This document shows, piece by piece, positions 22,241 to 35,200 of a DNA stretch of 64,000 nt (the stretch's first letter is position 1; the number at the start of each line of letters is the position of its first letter). A model generated the notes under the pieces. That model was not told where the DNA came from. It searched no databases and was given only the letters and a program-made list of their open reading frames with translations. Source of the DNA: Acanthaster planci (Eukaryota > Echinodermata > Asteroidea > Valvatida > Acanthasteridae). The position numbers and the translations under genes are program-made. The stretch is taken from the NCBI RefSeq assembly GCF_001949145.1, contig NW_019091482.1:61614-125613 (forward strand), read 5' to 3'.

Positions 22241-23326
22241 TCACTGATGACGGGACAGGACAGATTTCAACCAGTCGGATGGTTCGGGTATCTGCGAGTA
22301 GCGGCAGCGAAGGATGCTCCGAAGAACTCCCTTGAAGTGGGGATGGTTGACCGTGTAGAGAATGGGGTTCACGCAGCTGTTAACGATGCTGATGGTCAGT
22401 CCGTACAGAGCGAACCTGCGACCGGAAGGTACTGCCAGGGAGACAAAGTAAGGGGCCATCAGGGATATAAAGATGCAGAAAACCATGAAGAGGTTCTTGG
22501 TGATCGCCAGCTGCTGACGGCTGATTGCTCGTCGTTGGTTTCTGGTCGTCTGGTTTTGCTGTGTTGCGGGGCACTCGTTCGCGACGCTAAAACTGACGGT
22601 CGAATGCGAAACTGCTGACGTGTCATCCTGAGCTGGGTTGGCGTACTGGGTGCGCCTCTTCTTCTGCTTTCTGAAGTGACGTTTGAGATGGATGTACAAT
22701 GCCAAGTAGGAACTGACGATTATAACCATTGGGACAGGGAACAGACCCAGAGATTGAGCCAGGTTGTATTCTGTCCCGCGCGGGTGTCCGTCCTTGTCAG
22801 AGCAAGTGTGGTCTTGGGGATCGTATCCTATCTCTCCGATGCCTATGACTGGGGGGAGGAGGAACACGAAAAACGGGCAGATCCAAGTCGTGGCGATCAT
22901 GACGGAGACTTTTCCCGGGGAGTACCAATGCCTGTACGTTGCGGTGGTCTGGGTGACCAGCATGAAGCGATTGAACGCTATCACTGCCAGAGACAGCAAG
23001 CTGGCGCCGAGACCGGTGTAAACTTGTATGGCAGCGATGACGCAGGGGACCTCCGAGGCCATCGGCCAAGAATCATCCTGCAACATGGCCACCACCTCCC
23101 AAGGATAGGACAGACTGGTCCAGAAATCGGCCACGCTGAGGTTGACCACGAAGGCGTTGGTCACGGTGCGGAGCTTCTTGGAGAGAACGACCGACCAGAT
23201 CACGAGGCTGTTCCCCACCAGACCAAGCACAGCGGCTGCGGACCACACGAAGGCGAGACCGAATCGGGCCTCGTACGAGTAGAGAGACTGGCTGGAGTCA
23301 GTCGGGTCGGCGACGGTGGAGTTCAT
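22241..23326 (-). CDS. Rhodopsin-family GPCR, Tre1/Moody/melatonin-receptor-like (copy 3)
   Basis: Intronless 361-residue seven-helix receptor. Asn2-Ser-Thr is a glycosylation site at the very start. Markers: Gly38-Asn39 in TM1, Asp67 in TM2, disulfide cysteines 95 and 175, Asn119-Arg-Phe in place of DRY, Trp148 in TM4, NPILY at 320-324, and Cys341 after helix 8. The tail ends SDWLKSVLSRHQ. It is the most diverged intact copy in TM1, TM4 and loop 3, yet its TM2 and the preceding loop are nearly identical to the others. In-frame ATGs at 23347 and 23401 would extend the N-terminus by 7 or 25 residues. The 25-residue extension is hydrophobic and not shared by the paralogs, so 23326 is preferred. 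Tandem with copy 2, same strand. The ligand is unknown. Confidence 0.94.
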   Translation of the reverse strand: MNSTVADPTDSSQSLYSYEARFGLAFVWSAAAVLGLVGNSLVIWSVVLSKKLRTVTNAFVVNLSVADFWTSLSYPWEVVAMLQDDSWPMASEVPCVIAAIQVYTGLGASLLSLAVIAFNRFMLVTQTTATYRHWYSPGKVSVMIATTWICPFFVFLLPPVIGIGEIGYDPQDHTCSDKDGHPRGTEYNLAQSLGLFPVPMVIIVSSYLALYIHLKRHFRKQKKRRTQYANPAQDDTSAVSHSTVSFSVANECPATQQNQTTRNQRRAISRQQLAITKNLFMVFCIFISLMAPYFVSLAVPSGRRFALYGLTISIVNSCVNPILYTVNHPHFKGVLRSILRCRYSQIPEPSDWLKSVLSRHQ

Positions 23327-26094
23327 GATTGAATACTCTTTCTCCATAAACCAGCATGGCCATAGCAACGGTGCTGTCAAGGAAACCAAGTGTGCGACCA
23401 CATGCTTTTGTTCGAATCACGAAGCCTTGCCTGTAATTCATTCACAGGTTCATTAAAATGAGCAAACATAATCGAAGTGGGGACGTCATGGTTGTACATG
23501 TATGGCGGATGCGAATTACATACACTGCGCAGCGCATGACAATCGGTTAGATGCAGCCGTGACATATTGGCTAATCGATTAGGTTATGCCTATAAACCGC
23601 ATTTTGATGGTAAAATTTTTCCATTCGTCTATTGGATTGTACAGAGATATTCACCTTAAAATGTGAATTTTGAAATATGAATGTTAAATTCCATCGGGGT
23701 GGTAGCGAAATGCCAGGCAATTTATTCAATCGTTATTGTTAACTATATTAAAAAATTCTGTACTGTACTCTGTACACTTCAGTTATTTAATACTTTTACA
23801 GCTGCCTTTGAAAAAAATACATGTAGACAGCTGACAAGTTTACAAAAAAACAGGAAATCATTCCAACAAGGAAAATAATACAGTATATTATATATACTAT
23901 TTGAAGGAAACATGCCGCTGTAATATAATATTTGCTTTCTCTATTTATTACCCCCCATGTTCAGATTTACGGGACACGCGTGTAGAAGCTTTTGAACATT
24001 CCATTTCTCAGGAAAAATGTGGGGGAAAGGTTGGAGGCAGAAACACAACGACATGTCCAAATAATAATATCTGCACTTGATTTTTGATCATACCATGCTT
24101 GTAATGCCTGTCAACACTGAAAATAAAAGCCTTTTCATGCAGCCGGCTGTTCCGTCAGTGAATTATGAATTGACACTCGTCTACACCAACAAGAATATAG
24201 GGGAGTTTCGACCCTCCAATCAAGTTATATACATTAGGTCATACGCAGAATCAAATTTCACACTTTAACGTAGGTCGATCGAGTCGGCATGTTCAAATGC
24301 CCCACTTGTTTCCTCTTCGAGACTGCCGCCTAAGAAGTGTGACCGAGGCCAGGGATTGAAACAACGACTGAATAGGCGAGATCGGCGCTTTCGCTGCACG
24401 ACCGCAAAATTAACTGGGCGGTGGGTTTTGTATAGCACGTTCAGCGCAATTCATGTCTTTTCTGCCAGTCTTCGAATCCGGGCGCCGGGTCTGTATTGAC
24501 AGGCGCCGCCTATATTTGTCGTGAGGTGGTGGAGGGGAGCCTGTGTAAAATCATTGTGACAACACTGGCTAAGGATTTTACATGCCTGTATGCCCGAGCT
24601 GTTTTCCCGTCTGCATGTACACACAATCCCGACATCACAAATTACAATGTGTACGTTATCACGTGTACGCTCACTGGCTCCATCATAAGTCAAGTGGAAG
24701 AATAAATCTCTCCCTCGTTCGCTCTTTGTGCAATCCGAGGGTACAGGCAGGCAAATACGTACGACTTTTACCTCGTATAAGTAGCATTTGTAAGTCTTAC
24801 AAAAATTGTAGGCCACCCTGCGTGATGCGAAAGCTCCTTACGCTAATTACTGGAGATATGACGTTCTTCACTGACCATACCAAATGATGTAATATGGCTC
24901 GTTAACCTCGACAGTTCATATTTGTTTACAAGAATGTGAACTGCCGGAAACTGCTTGGGATTCCTTGCCCTATTTGCTTTCGGGAAGCTTATTGCAATGC
25001 TCACTGATCAGAGAAACAGGGAAACAAAGCTCAACGGCCAACAGTGAAGGTTTCTAGTTGTGGCAAAAATGGCGGTATGTTTCTGATTACAGCTTTTGTT
25101 CCCATCGAACTTGAGTATCGTTTATGGTCAACTTTGACCCGGCAATGCGTGACGATGGAAGGCTTATTTTGAATCTACACACTCGAGTTGATGAAGGGGA
25201 GGTAACTATCCTGGGGTGTATCCGTCCGTGAAGGAGATCTGCCTCGAATGATATGTAACTTTTTTAAACTACATTATCTATTGTTTTTTCTTCAATCAAG
25301 GCGTATCTCACAAATGGGTGTAGTCCTAAACTTAGCATTTGCATTTACCGTCAAAACGGTATTTGTAACGGACATGTTTCCCCAGGCCCCTATGTTAATA
25401 ACACCCTTCCTTGTGCCGATAGAGGAAGAACTCTTTAAAAGGCTTTTTGAAAGGCTAACACACTCGAGTAATTGCTACACTGTCTCTAGATATGCTAAAA
25501 TGCAAATGACAGCACTAACATTATTTTTATCCCTTGCAGGGACGTGTTTTCACACTGGTCAACAGAAACCCCCCCCTTGCCTAATACTGGATCCTCCGCG
25601 TAAAGACCAAAGAACAGTCATCAACTTTTATCATGGTCTTTTTCACGAGTGCAAATAGTCATGAAACTTTCGGGTATTAAATAGAACAGTTTAGGGTATA
25701 GAATTAGGATCTCAGCCTTCAAAAGCTGTACAATAAAACAGCTTAGACGTTATTTTACGAACATTTTATTTCGAAATACTATTATGCTAGATATTAAAAG
25801 ATTTGTGGCAACGACTGGGATGTGTTGGGGGATGTTGTGTTATTTCCCAGGCGCTATGGAAACTCGAAAGATGTCGGAGATGGACGTTAGACGGCGCTTT
25901 TCAGGCCCGCAACTAGGATTGTTCGGGGGGGGGTACAAATCCTCAACAAAGCGGATCAAGCATAGATCTTTCGCTTTTTTATTTTGAAAAACAGCAGGAT
26001 TCATAAGGTCCTACCAATGGTTTTAGAGGGGGGTACAAGTAAACCCCCGAAGAGGGGGTTGACCGAGGCGAAAACTGCCGAAGCAGACTGACCA
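23327..26094. other. Intergenic, no gene recognised
   Basis: I see no supported gene. A 136-codon frame at 25248-25658 and overlapping frames near 24.5-24.9 kb have no family resemblance, and both strands are similarly open. C-runs at 25569-25576 and a G-run at 25924-25933 are present. Confidence 0.4.
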
Positions 26095-29000
26095 GCTGAA
26101 ATTTCTCATTCGCGGATATTCCTTTAACCTTTTGTAATATGGCAATGAAACTGTGCCAGTGCATAGAGATATAAATGTCATTCCGATGACACTAAGATGG
26201 GCCGCGATTTTAACCATTTTCAGACTTTGTAAGCTCAGATATAGATACCCAACTTTCATTGAAAAACGGGAAACTGTGTAACGCTCGTACTCAGCGGGAA
26301 GTGCAAAAATAGGATGCAATTCTGACTCAAACTGTAACCTTTCATTAATTTTGGAAATATGGAAATGAACCTTGTTAGCCCAGACACGTATGCCCTTTTG
26401 AATGGCCCGGATATGGGCCTATTTGGACAATTTGCAGACTTCTTAAAGACACTGTATATGATTTGCAACATCTGAAAAACGGGACTGTTGAATTCTCTTT
26501 AAATATCTTACTGCAATAAAAGTGTCACTAAGACAATCTGTGAAATCTTTCCGCCCGAAGTGCGGTCATGTTCGAGAAAATAGAGGTTTTATACTTCTTT
26601 AGAGAATACAATTCGTTCAAATAAGGGTTGCAACAAAGACGTTGTGATACGTGTAGCTGTAGGACGGGTCTCAATTAACGGTTAACGATAAAAGCTCAAT
26701 TGCGCTCTTGGGTAAGCCCTAACATTTTTTTAAGTGATAAAACAGATATACAACCGCAATGAAAAGCCTAAATAAAATTTGGATTGGTCTGAAATTAACA
26801 GGTTCTTTTAGAAAAAGGAGTTTATCCCACAGAAAGATGTCATTATGTCGTTATCACCCCTCAGTAAGATGATGGTATGGTCCAAACCGATTAGCAAAGT
26901 GAAAAAATGGCTGCTCCCTTCGAGATCCGTGGTAAAGCTGGTTTTATCGAACAAAATCTGCCATTTCGGCAGATTTTAATTCCTTTTTTAAATCAGAATA
27001 ACTTTTATGGCCCAAATGCAAGGGTATTTACAGCATTTGTTGTTTAAAATATATGATATGCACTGACGGTGTGTGGATGGTTTTTTACAGGTTTACATGT
27101 GGCGAACCATGACAGTGTGGTCGATCGGGCATGTGTACACATGTACAAGTACGTGGTGTAACGCACGTGGTGACTGCAGTCACCTTCCTGCACAATGAAG
27201 TGTTGTTTATTCTGAAAAAAAAATCAGCGTTGCAACTGAACGAAGGGACACAAACTCTTTAAGAGAACGTATAAATCTGTTAACCACTATCATTATTCTA
27301 GGCTGCGCAAAAAAATTAATCGTAATTAATAGGCAGATCGACCTCGCCCGTGCATTATCCAGGTACTCAGTGATGTCCCGTGGCCCATAGATTGTTTCAA
27401 GACTAATTACTGTACAAGAGTGTTAAAACCGAAAAGGTTTATTTTATTTTCCCAAAACAGTGAACTCATAAAATGAAAGAAGTCCGTGAATGATACACAA
27501 AATATACAACAACCCCCCCCCGATCTCAAGTTTTGAAAAATTACACAATTGTGTATACCGTACACTACCTTAAATAGCTCAGATATTGAGTCCCAACTCT
27601 GATAACACGGACTGTGTAACCTCCGTACAAAGGGGAATATGAAAATAATTATAGGAAGCAGCACTCACCAGGTTTGAACTCTTCATTCTTGGACATCTCT
27701 CCATCATGTAGAATATGAAACTGGGACTTGAACCAGTAGATAGAGGAATGATGAGCCCGTTCATATTCATCATGTTTTCCAGATCTGGACAAATTTCAGA
27801 CCTGTTATACTCAAAGGGTAACATCTTTGTGTGAGAAACATAAGAAGCAGTAAGACAGGAACTCTTGCCTTCTCTTGCGATATTTCCCAAACTAAAGCAA
27901 ATATGGACATGACACTTACCTGAATGGATAGAGACATACACGCTCTTTAGGATGCCCCTGCGATTTCCAGATTTGGACAATTTTCAGACGCGTTATGCTG
28001 CAAAATGCGAACCCATCTTTGCGTGGGAAGTGGCCCAGTGTAACCTGTGGACAAAGGAAAATTGCACAAAAAAATTATGAAGATGTAGGACGTCACCTCT
28101 TCTGACTCATTCTATGAGTCTGGGGCAGTAGCCAAGAACTAGTTTGCGATGGGCGCAGATAACCAAAAAATATGAGCCATTTTCAATTTTTGCCGTGTAG
28201 CACACTGTCGCACACGGTTCGGTCACGGTGTATTATGTCTCCTCTTGGTTTAGTACCGCGAATTTCGCTTATTTCTCCCGAAACTTTAGATTTGCAGGAT
28301 GAATGCTCAAGAAATGTCTAAATATATTTGAATGCGTATTTGTTATTTTAAAAAATCTATTAGTGTGTCTTGAAGGCATGTTACAGCCACCCAAGCACAG
28401 CATTTTACGTGGAAATTTTCGGACTTTCAGATCGGGAATACGCCATTTTTTTGTTTTTATTCTAGGCTTAGTGACGTCATGAACTGATATGAATAGTTCA
28501 ATATAAGGCTCAAACGAAGCTGTTGATTAGCTCCCCGAAAAGTTGGGAGGAAACAATGAAAACTTAAGCACTGCTAAACAATATGTGCGAGAGTACAGCC
28601 ATGTGATTCAGGCGTGGTCTTGGGCAAACAGGCCTGAAGAAGTCAGGAGCCGAACGAAGTTTTATACGCTTATCTGAAATGGGTTCCATTGAATAGTTTT
28701 CTGATTTGCATTAGTAGCAAGTCATAATGTGCAGGTCCAAGTCAAGTCCCAAGTCATTTTTTGCAAGTCCAATTCAAGAGTAGCATTTGCCCTTTTCAAT
28801 CACAGTTATCAGGATAGGGCAATTGCCAGACTGTTAATGCTCATATAAAGACCCAACTTTGATCGAAACGATCACATAAAGGACACACAATGGGAGTTAG
28901 GAAGAGGAGGACCTGATACCTTCGCGCGATCTTATTTTTACAGCCTGTTGAAATATGACAATGAAACACGTGCTCCTTCGGTTGACACCAAGATGGGCTG

Positions 29001-30480
29001 ATTTTGACAGATTCAGAAACAGTAAAACCAACTGTGAGCGGAAAACAAACCATAATAGCTGCAAGCACATTGGGAGGGAACAAAAAAAATACCAAAACCT
29101 GAACTGTAATCTCTATATTTGACAAAATTTATTCAACCTTTTTAATCCAGGTTGGATGATTTGGATCACATTCAGAACCCCCCCGCGCTTTATGTTGGTC
29201 ATTGCTTCACTGGAATCTGAAAAAGTCCTTTTAGATATCTAGATGATTGTGTTAGGTAACAATAGTCTAGCGTGTGTATGGTGATTGGACATTTTAGGAC
29301 TGTACCTCTCTGCCTCATTTCTTGCTGGATATACACAGAAAACCGGAATTTTCTTCCCCTGTATTGAATAAAGATTTCCTGACGAAAGTCTCAAAATTAA
29401 GATTGCATCAAGCAGTTATATTACTCTGCATAGAACTGGATTTTGCTGTTCCGAACTGATTTTTGTGCTGGTGTTAAAAGTCAAATCTTTCCATAATGAG
29501 TTTAACGCAGCATATGTCTTATTCAAGGCGTCCCAAGTTTCAAGCGAAATGATGCGCTAACAACACTGTGATGGACTGTAAATGTTTGAATCCAAATCTC
29601 TAGTGGAGGAGGTATTACTTTGATGCTGAGACGAAGCTAACGAAACACATCCAAAGCAAAATTTAATTGATAAACTTAAAAAACTAGTACACTGAAATAA
29701 ATCAAAATCATTAGTTGGTTTTCAACTTTGTAACTTAAGCTTCTCATAGAAACGCCAAATGTTACTGACAAACGTACCAAAGCATCCGTGACAAGCAAGC
29801 AAAAGCTGGAGAAATACGTAGCCAAGCAAAGTTATAAAAAAGGAGCAAAGTTAAGTAGCAAGCCGGCAGAATGGCATTGGTTAATGAGCACAGGTAGAGG
29901 GCAAATAGTGGGCCGAGTATAATCACCTTAAATAAGGCGTCCAGCAGCAGGAACATGCCCTGCCTGGCACTTCCCCCAACGAAAACAGCCCAGACATCTG
30001 GCCAAATACATTTAACACCTCAGATCAGCCCAGCCCAGACAGGTAGGTCGGCGCAGAACCCCGGGGGGTTAGCCTCATCTGGGGCCAAGATAACAGTCCA
30101 GGGTCCAGTCTCCACAGCGGTGTCAGCCTCGACCAAGGACCGGCGATGGGGAGAAGATATAGAGAGACGTAGAGCAGAAGTCGACCAGGAGATGCTGGCC
30201 CAACGGTGCATAGTACCAAAAGACGAGCAGACCCTTTGTGGGGTTTTGCAACGAGCAGGCTTCTTTATAATAAAATAACACAAATACCTAGGCGGTGAGG
30301 CACCGACACGCAAGGAATTTGGAATAACTGAAATCGTAACGCTAGCCTTTCATTCGGGGATATCACCTGTTGAAATGTGGGAATGAAACTTGAACCAGTT
30401 GGTATATGGAAACATTTGCCCTTTCGCATGACTCAACATCAGGATCCATTGTCAGACATGAAAGTTCGAAAAACTTCCAG
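26095..30480 (+). repeat. Diverged repeat family, tandem and scattered copies
   Basis: At least six poorly conserved copies share two landmarks. One is AATATGG(C/A)AATGAAAC followed by CCAGT: near 26137, 26352, 27712, 27898, 28950 and 30373. The other is TTTCAGAC..GTTATGCTCA then GACCCAACTTTG: near 26217, 26428, 27580, 27795, 27980 and 28827. The order alternates, giving a unit of about 200-250 bp. Copies at 26.1-26.5 and 27.5-28.1 kb are head-to-tail; those at 28.8-29.0 and 30.35 kb stand alone. Most open frames here are not conserved between copies, so this is non-coding. A GC-richer 300-bp stretch at 29955-30290, ending in AATAAAA, is unlike the rest and is unrecognised. Confidence 0.6.
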
Positions 30481-32276
30481 GGAACGTGCGCCAAAGGCAA
30501 ACTGTACAAAATACTCGATCGATACTAGTTTAATCTCAGCTGGAGTTACGTCGAAATTCTGCGATCACTGCTACTGACCCACAACATGTTGATAAATAAG
30601 CGGACCTTGAAACGAAGACTACGTTCTCTCAGTCTATTTCCGGGAAATTTGGAGCGCCAGCGAACAGGGATCCTGCATAGTTATCCGTGGATGCCTCTGA
30701 AGTACTTTCAAAACGGCCTCAATAAACACACAAAGAAATGGTATCTCCCGGATTTTTTAATGAACAAGGCGTAGAACTAAGAAAAAGAAAGAGGTTGCAA
30801 AGGCGACTTCATTGTGTATAGGGGCCCACATTTCATGAGGAATACTTCTTAGTAGGGCAAATTAAAACCCCACGCAATTTGCATCAGTGAATGCGTAATT
30901 GGTTAAGACTTTTGCTGTTGCTTGAAGCGTACTGGTACGCGACAAATGGTGATCCGGCAGTCAATGCCGGATATGCAAACAGTTCCACGAGAAAATGGTT
31001 GCTTACGAGTTGGGGCCGATCATGGAGCCAAAAACGCTCATAATTCGTGAAATGTAACAACTTATGCGATCACAACGTTTCAAACGTTTCCTTATCTTGA
31101 ATTCACAGGAGGAATTGGACGTTGCGCAAGAATAGAATAACCACAATAACACTCCTTCGAAAAAGGAACTTGGGCCATTTTGCCGCCAAGTTGTGATGGA
31201 CACAATAATATTACATGTATTACCGCATATTTTGCGCCGTGGCGAACCTTCTGGTTTTTAGCTCCTGTCTGCAGAAGTGTATACATCTTTGAAGGACAAC
31301 AACCATGTGATATGATGAAAATGTTTTCGATTTGTGAACCATCAAAAAGAAAGAGAATTAGGATACGAATGTCCAGGGATTGGGCCAAAAGCCGTCAGCT
31401 TTACACAGCCCTCATCAGAAAAGAGCAAGTGCACTTGTAGATTTCTGCGTTTACAAAGGCACTGCACCGTTTCTGCTCAAAGGCCTTACTGAAAATCTCG
31501 TCTGAGCAATTCATCAGTGAACTTACGACGTGATGACTTGCAGATGTATGCTCAAGCGCTTTCGTGTAGACGTCAAGTGTGGGATAGCAGATTTTAAATT
31601 CCACATAAGAGCAGACATACTAATCAGTGCACTGAGAAAATCAAATATGTCAGATCCATTATTACTGATTGTTGACAGCCTATAGCTTTTTTTATTGTCA
31701 AATACTACGGCCCTGTTTTTCACTGCATTCAGTCAGATGTAATGAACTGTTTACTATGAACACAAAACAATATATATCAGAGTTCTTGTGAAGTGCACCA
31801 ATATCGAGAGCAACCACAACAGTGTCATGTATCAAGTTATGTATATTATATTTACATAAGTTATATAAATATAAATGTAAGTCATATTTACATATTTATA
31901 TAAGTCATATCAAGTTATATTGACATGTATGACTCTATAATGTGGGGACCTGAGCGCTACAAGTGCAACTGATACTACTAGGCTCCCCTGAATAGGAGAC
32001 ATGATTGCCAAAAACAAAAGAACGTTTAACAGTGTTGCGAAATTGATTCCGATTAGGACCCTTGAGACAGTCTTTCAGTCCAATGTGTAAAAGAAAATCG
32101 CTCAGCCAAGGGTACTCCAGGCTGTTCCTCTTGACTCCGCGATGACAAGGGGATGTTAAGATTGGCATTTTGTGGTTTCAGTGCAAATGGAGAGGGTACC
32201 CAGGGCCAATACCCGCTGAACAAAGCATGAGGGATATCCTTCCTTATTGTATTGTTTATTCCGATACGATTACTGT
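30481..32276. other. Downstream of the SRCR gene, no other gene
   Basis: This stretch contains the 3' flank of the minus-strand SRCR gene. An AT microsatellite-like tract built from TATATAAGTCATATTTACA variants lies at about 31830-31925. I see no other feature. Confidence 0.45.
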
Positions 32277-35200
32277 TCATCTGTATGAATGAGATGAACT
32301 GGTGTGATGGACCCGGCCATGGATGGGATGCAGCTGTCCAGGTGCCGTGCCCTGAACCTGTGGCAAGCTATCCTGAACCGGTGGCATACTCGTAACTGCA
32401 ACCGGTGACGGCAAGTACACCGGCAGCTGGCTCACTCCGTCGGCTCCCGACGTGGTCGTCATGTACGACGCCGGCAGCGGGTTGGGATCGGGGAAGCCAA
32501 CCGGCGGCAGAGGTGGAATGGCGGCCGTGAGCCCGGGGCCGCAGGGCGGCTGACTCAGTGGTTGCGACAGTGGGGGGCGAAGCTGCAGTTGAGGATAGGC
32601 CGGCTGGACGGGATACGGGCGGGGGGATGTCAGTCCCCCCGGGCCTGGACCCTCGGCCGGCTCAGGTTGCTCACTTTCCGGCACCACCAACAAGTTTCGT
32701 AGCTTCTCCAGCTGCATGCGCCTCCTGATGATGAAAAAACCCAAGGAGATGGCAACGCAGACGACTGTAACGATACCGAAGACTTTACCCCCACCAAGCT
32801 TCCAATCATGCACTGCAGAAAGCAATGTACAAGCAACAAAGGCAAAGTTTGACTTCACAAAATTTGGACCTGAGGTTTTGAATCGGACAGAACAGAAGAC
32901 TCCCTGGGGAGCTTAACACATTCAGGATTCAAACGCAGAGAACTTTTTGTTTTCCCGATGGACAAATTCTGATAACCTTGTTCAGCTTGGGTTCTTGTGC
33001 TTTTGAAAATCAATAGCGAATGAAGCTTCTGAAAGGACCATCTTCCCTTGACTTAATGTTTGTTCCTAAATGCTGACAAATCTCCAAAATTGTTACCAGT
33101 GGATAAAGCAATTAAGTTGAAAAGAAAATTCAACTCCTCCTGATAATTTTCCATCAAAAGGCAGTCCATCAGTTACCTTTGTTATGGTAGCATTTAATCA
33201 CAACATCCTCGTCATGTACGCAATCGTGGGTATGAAGCCCATTATGCCGACATCCCATGATGGTAACCTCGTCACCTTCACACCTTCAGTCAAAAAAAAA
33301 AACAAGAGCTGAAATTTTTGTGATGAGGAGGAAGGGGTATCATAAGACCGCAGCGAAACGACACTTAATTTTGAACCGATATCGATTGGATAGAACCCGA
33401 TAAGGGTTCAAGGTTTAACGACCATTTGTGCGGGGTCGGAGTGACTTGCTGTGTGTCGACCTGGCCATGCAGAGTTCACTTGTGAAAGGATAAAACATCG
33501 CGCCTGTTGCAGCTGTAAGGCAAGGGCGGATCCATCAGAACCACTTTTCGGGGGACCATCATTGCTGAATGGTAATAATTTGGAATGTTTTCATGCAACT
33601 TTCCCACTTTGCTCCTCCCCATCCGCCCTTGCTGTGGGTAGCCATACACACGACTATTCACCACAGTCTCAAACTTACCCATTAAACAAACACTCTTTAC
33701 CTGACTTGGTCCAAAAGTATCGGTCCACTTGCGACCGGTAGCCCGTCGATGTAGTGATGCGAGTTCTCCGCGCCCATGAAACCTATTTGTCGGCACACAA
33801 CGCCGGCGTCAATATCGTCCCAACCGTCGTCGCAGACCGTGGACCACTCACCGTTAAAAAGGACCTCAACTCTCCCCTCTGCTGAATTGGAACCTCCCTC
33901 TAAACGGACAGCTGCATGGGATGCCAAACGAAAAATTCCGACAGGTTTTAAAAACAAACTAAACCAAACCGCTTTTTAAAGTAGACAGAAAACCTTCAGC
34001 TGACACTGGAAATGTTCATAACTTTATGTAATGCTTGAAATATAAATCTTAATTTTCTGAATTTCTATCGTTGGTGGCGCTTAACTGTAGAGGGCAGTTC
34101 ATGTTTCTCAACAACTTGTGACACGTACGAATCGAACGTTTTATGCGAACCCAATCCACAAAAATGATCACTTTTTGTAATATGGGAATGGCCTGCCTTT
34201 TCAATTAATCATTTGTTTAAAACCAACTCATGAGAGTGGAATCTACTAACGCTTTATAGCCGCAGGCACATATTTATTAACATGAAATAAATACTGGTCA
34301 GAAAGTCAAAACAGTTTGAGATAACCAGTTTCGAACTATTGAACACTTTCAAAACTTGTCTCAACTTCAGAAAGTGAAAACAAGTTTATAAATTACAAAT
34401 TTCCGATAATTTCATGCACCGCTCTAATTAGTTTGTTGTGGTATCTTTCTCTCTTGAGTAGTCGTACATTGGCGCGTGCGTGGCGTGTTATGTTTGAGAT
34501 TGCACACAGCAAGCTGATACTATGTCAATTGTTAAAAACCGGCCACGTGACGGCCTTTCGACCGACAGAAATAGCTGAACTGTTTTAGGTATTTCAAAAA
34601 ATCAACACATAGAGCCGCGCTGATGGGGCAGACCTCGCACGCGCTTCCGAGTGAAGATCGTGCAAGGCACAATGAGAGCCAACTTAACGCGGCTAGATCG
34701 TACCCATGGAACGAGGTTGCCACATACGCACTTCATTTTAGGTATATGCTGTTGTACTACCGAACTGGCTGAGTACATTGAAATGATGTCCAAAACTCTT
34801 GTTGTTTGTTTTTAATTTGGTAATAGGCCTACAACGTAGGACCCCTTCTGGTTGCAGGCCATTAAATAGGTGCAAAATTGCCTGCGCAGACCAAATTACG
34901 ATGTGTAGGCTGTCAAATTCTCTGTTATTAGAGCCTTTCGCGGCACGTGGACTGGGTAGTTTGTTAAAAAGGTAAATGAAATGCAGGGGCAGGACTGTCA
35001 GCTTATATTTCTGAAAGTATCGGACCAAACGGGGCCCTCCAAATTGCGCTATTTTGTCATGGAGTGTAGGCATCAATTTCCAAAATGGCGATGGGCCTCC
35101 TGACTGTTTTCAGGGGTGATTTTCTCTGGAGAAAAATATCTTCAAAAGTCATCAGTTAAGCCACTGGAAATTCAAAGGAAAATAAAATATGAGGAAGTGG

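Noticed and set aside
29955-30290. GC-richer 107-codon frame ending before AATAAAA
   Set aside because: No family recognised, and the antisense is equally open. It could be a retroelement end but nothing confirms it.
33451-33796. Frames overlapping SRCR exon 6 and its flank on both strands
   Set aside because: Only the minus frame at 33911-33701 has the SRCR signature and splice sites.
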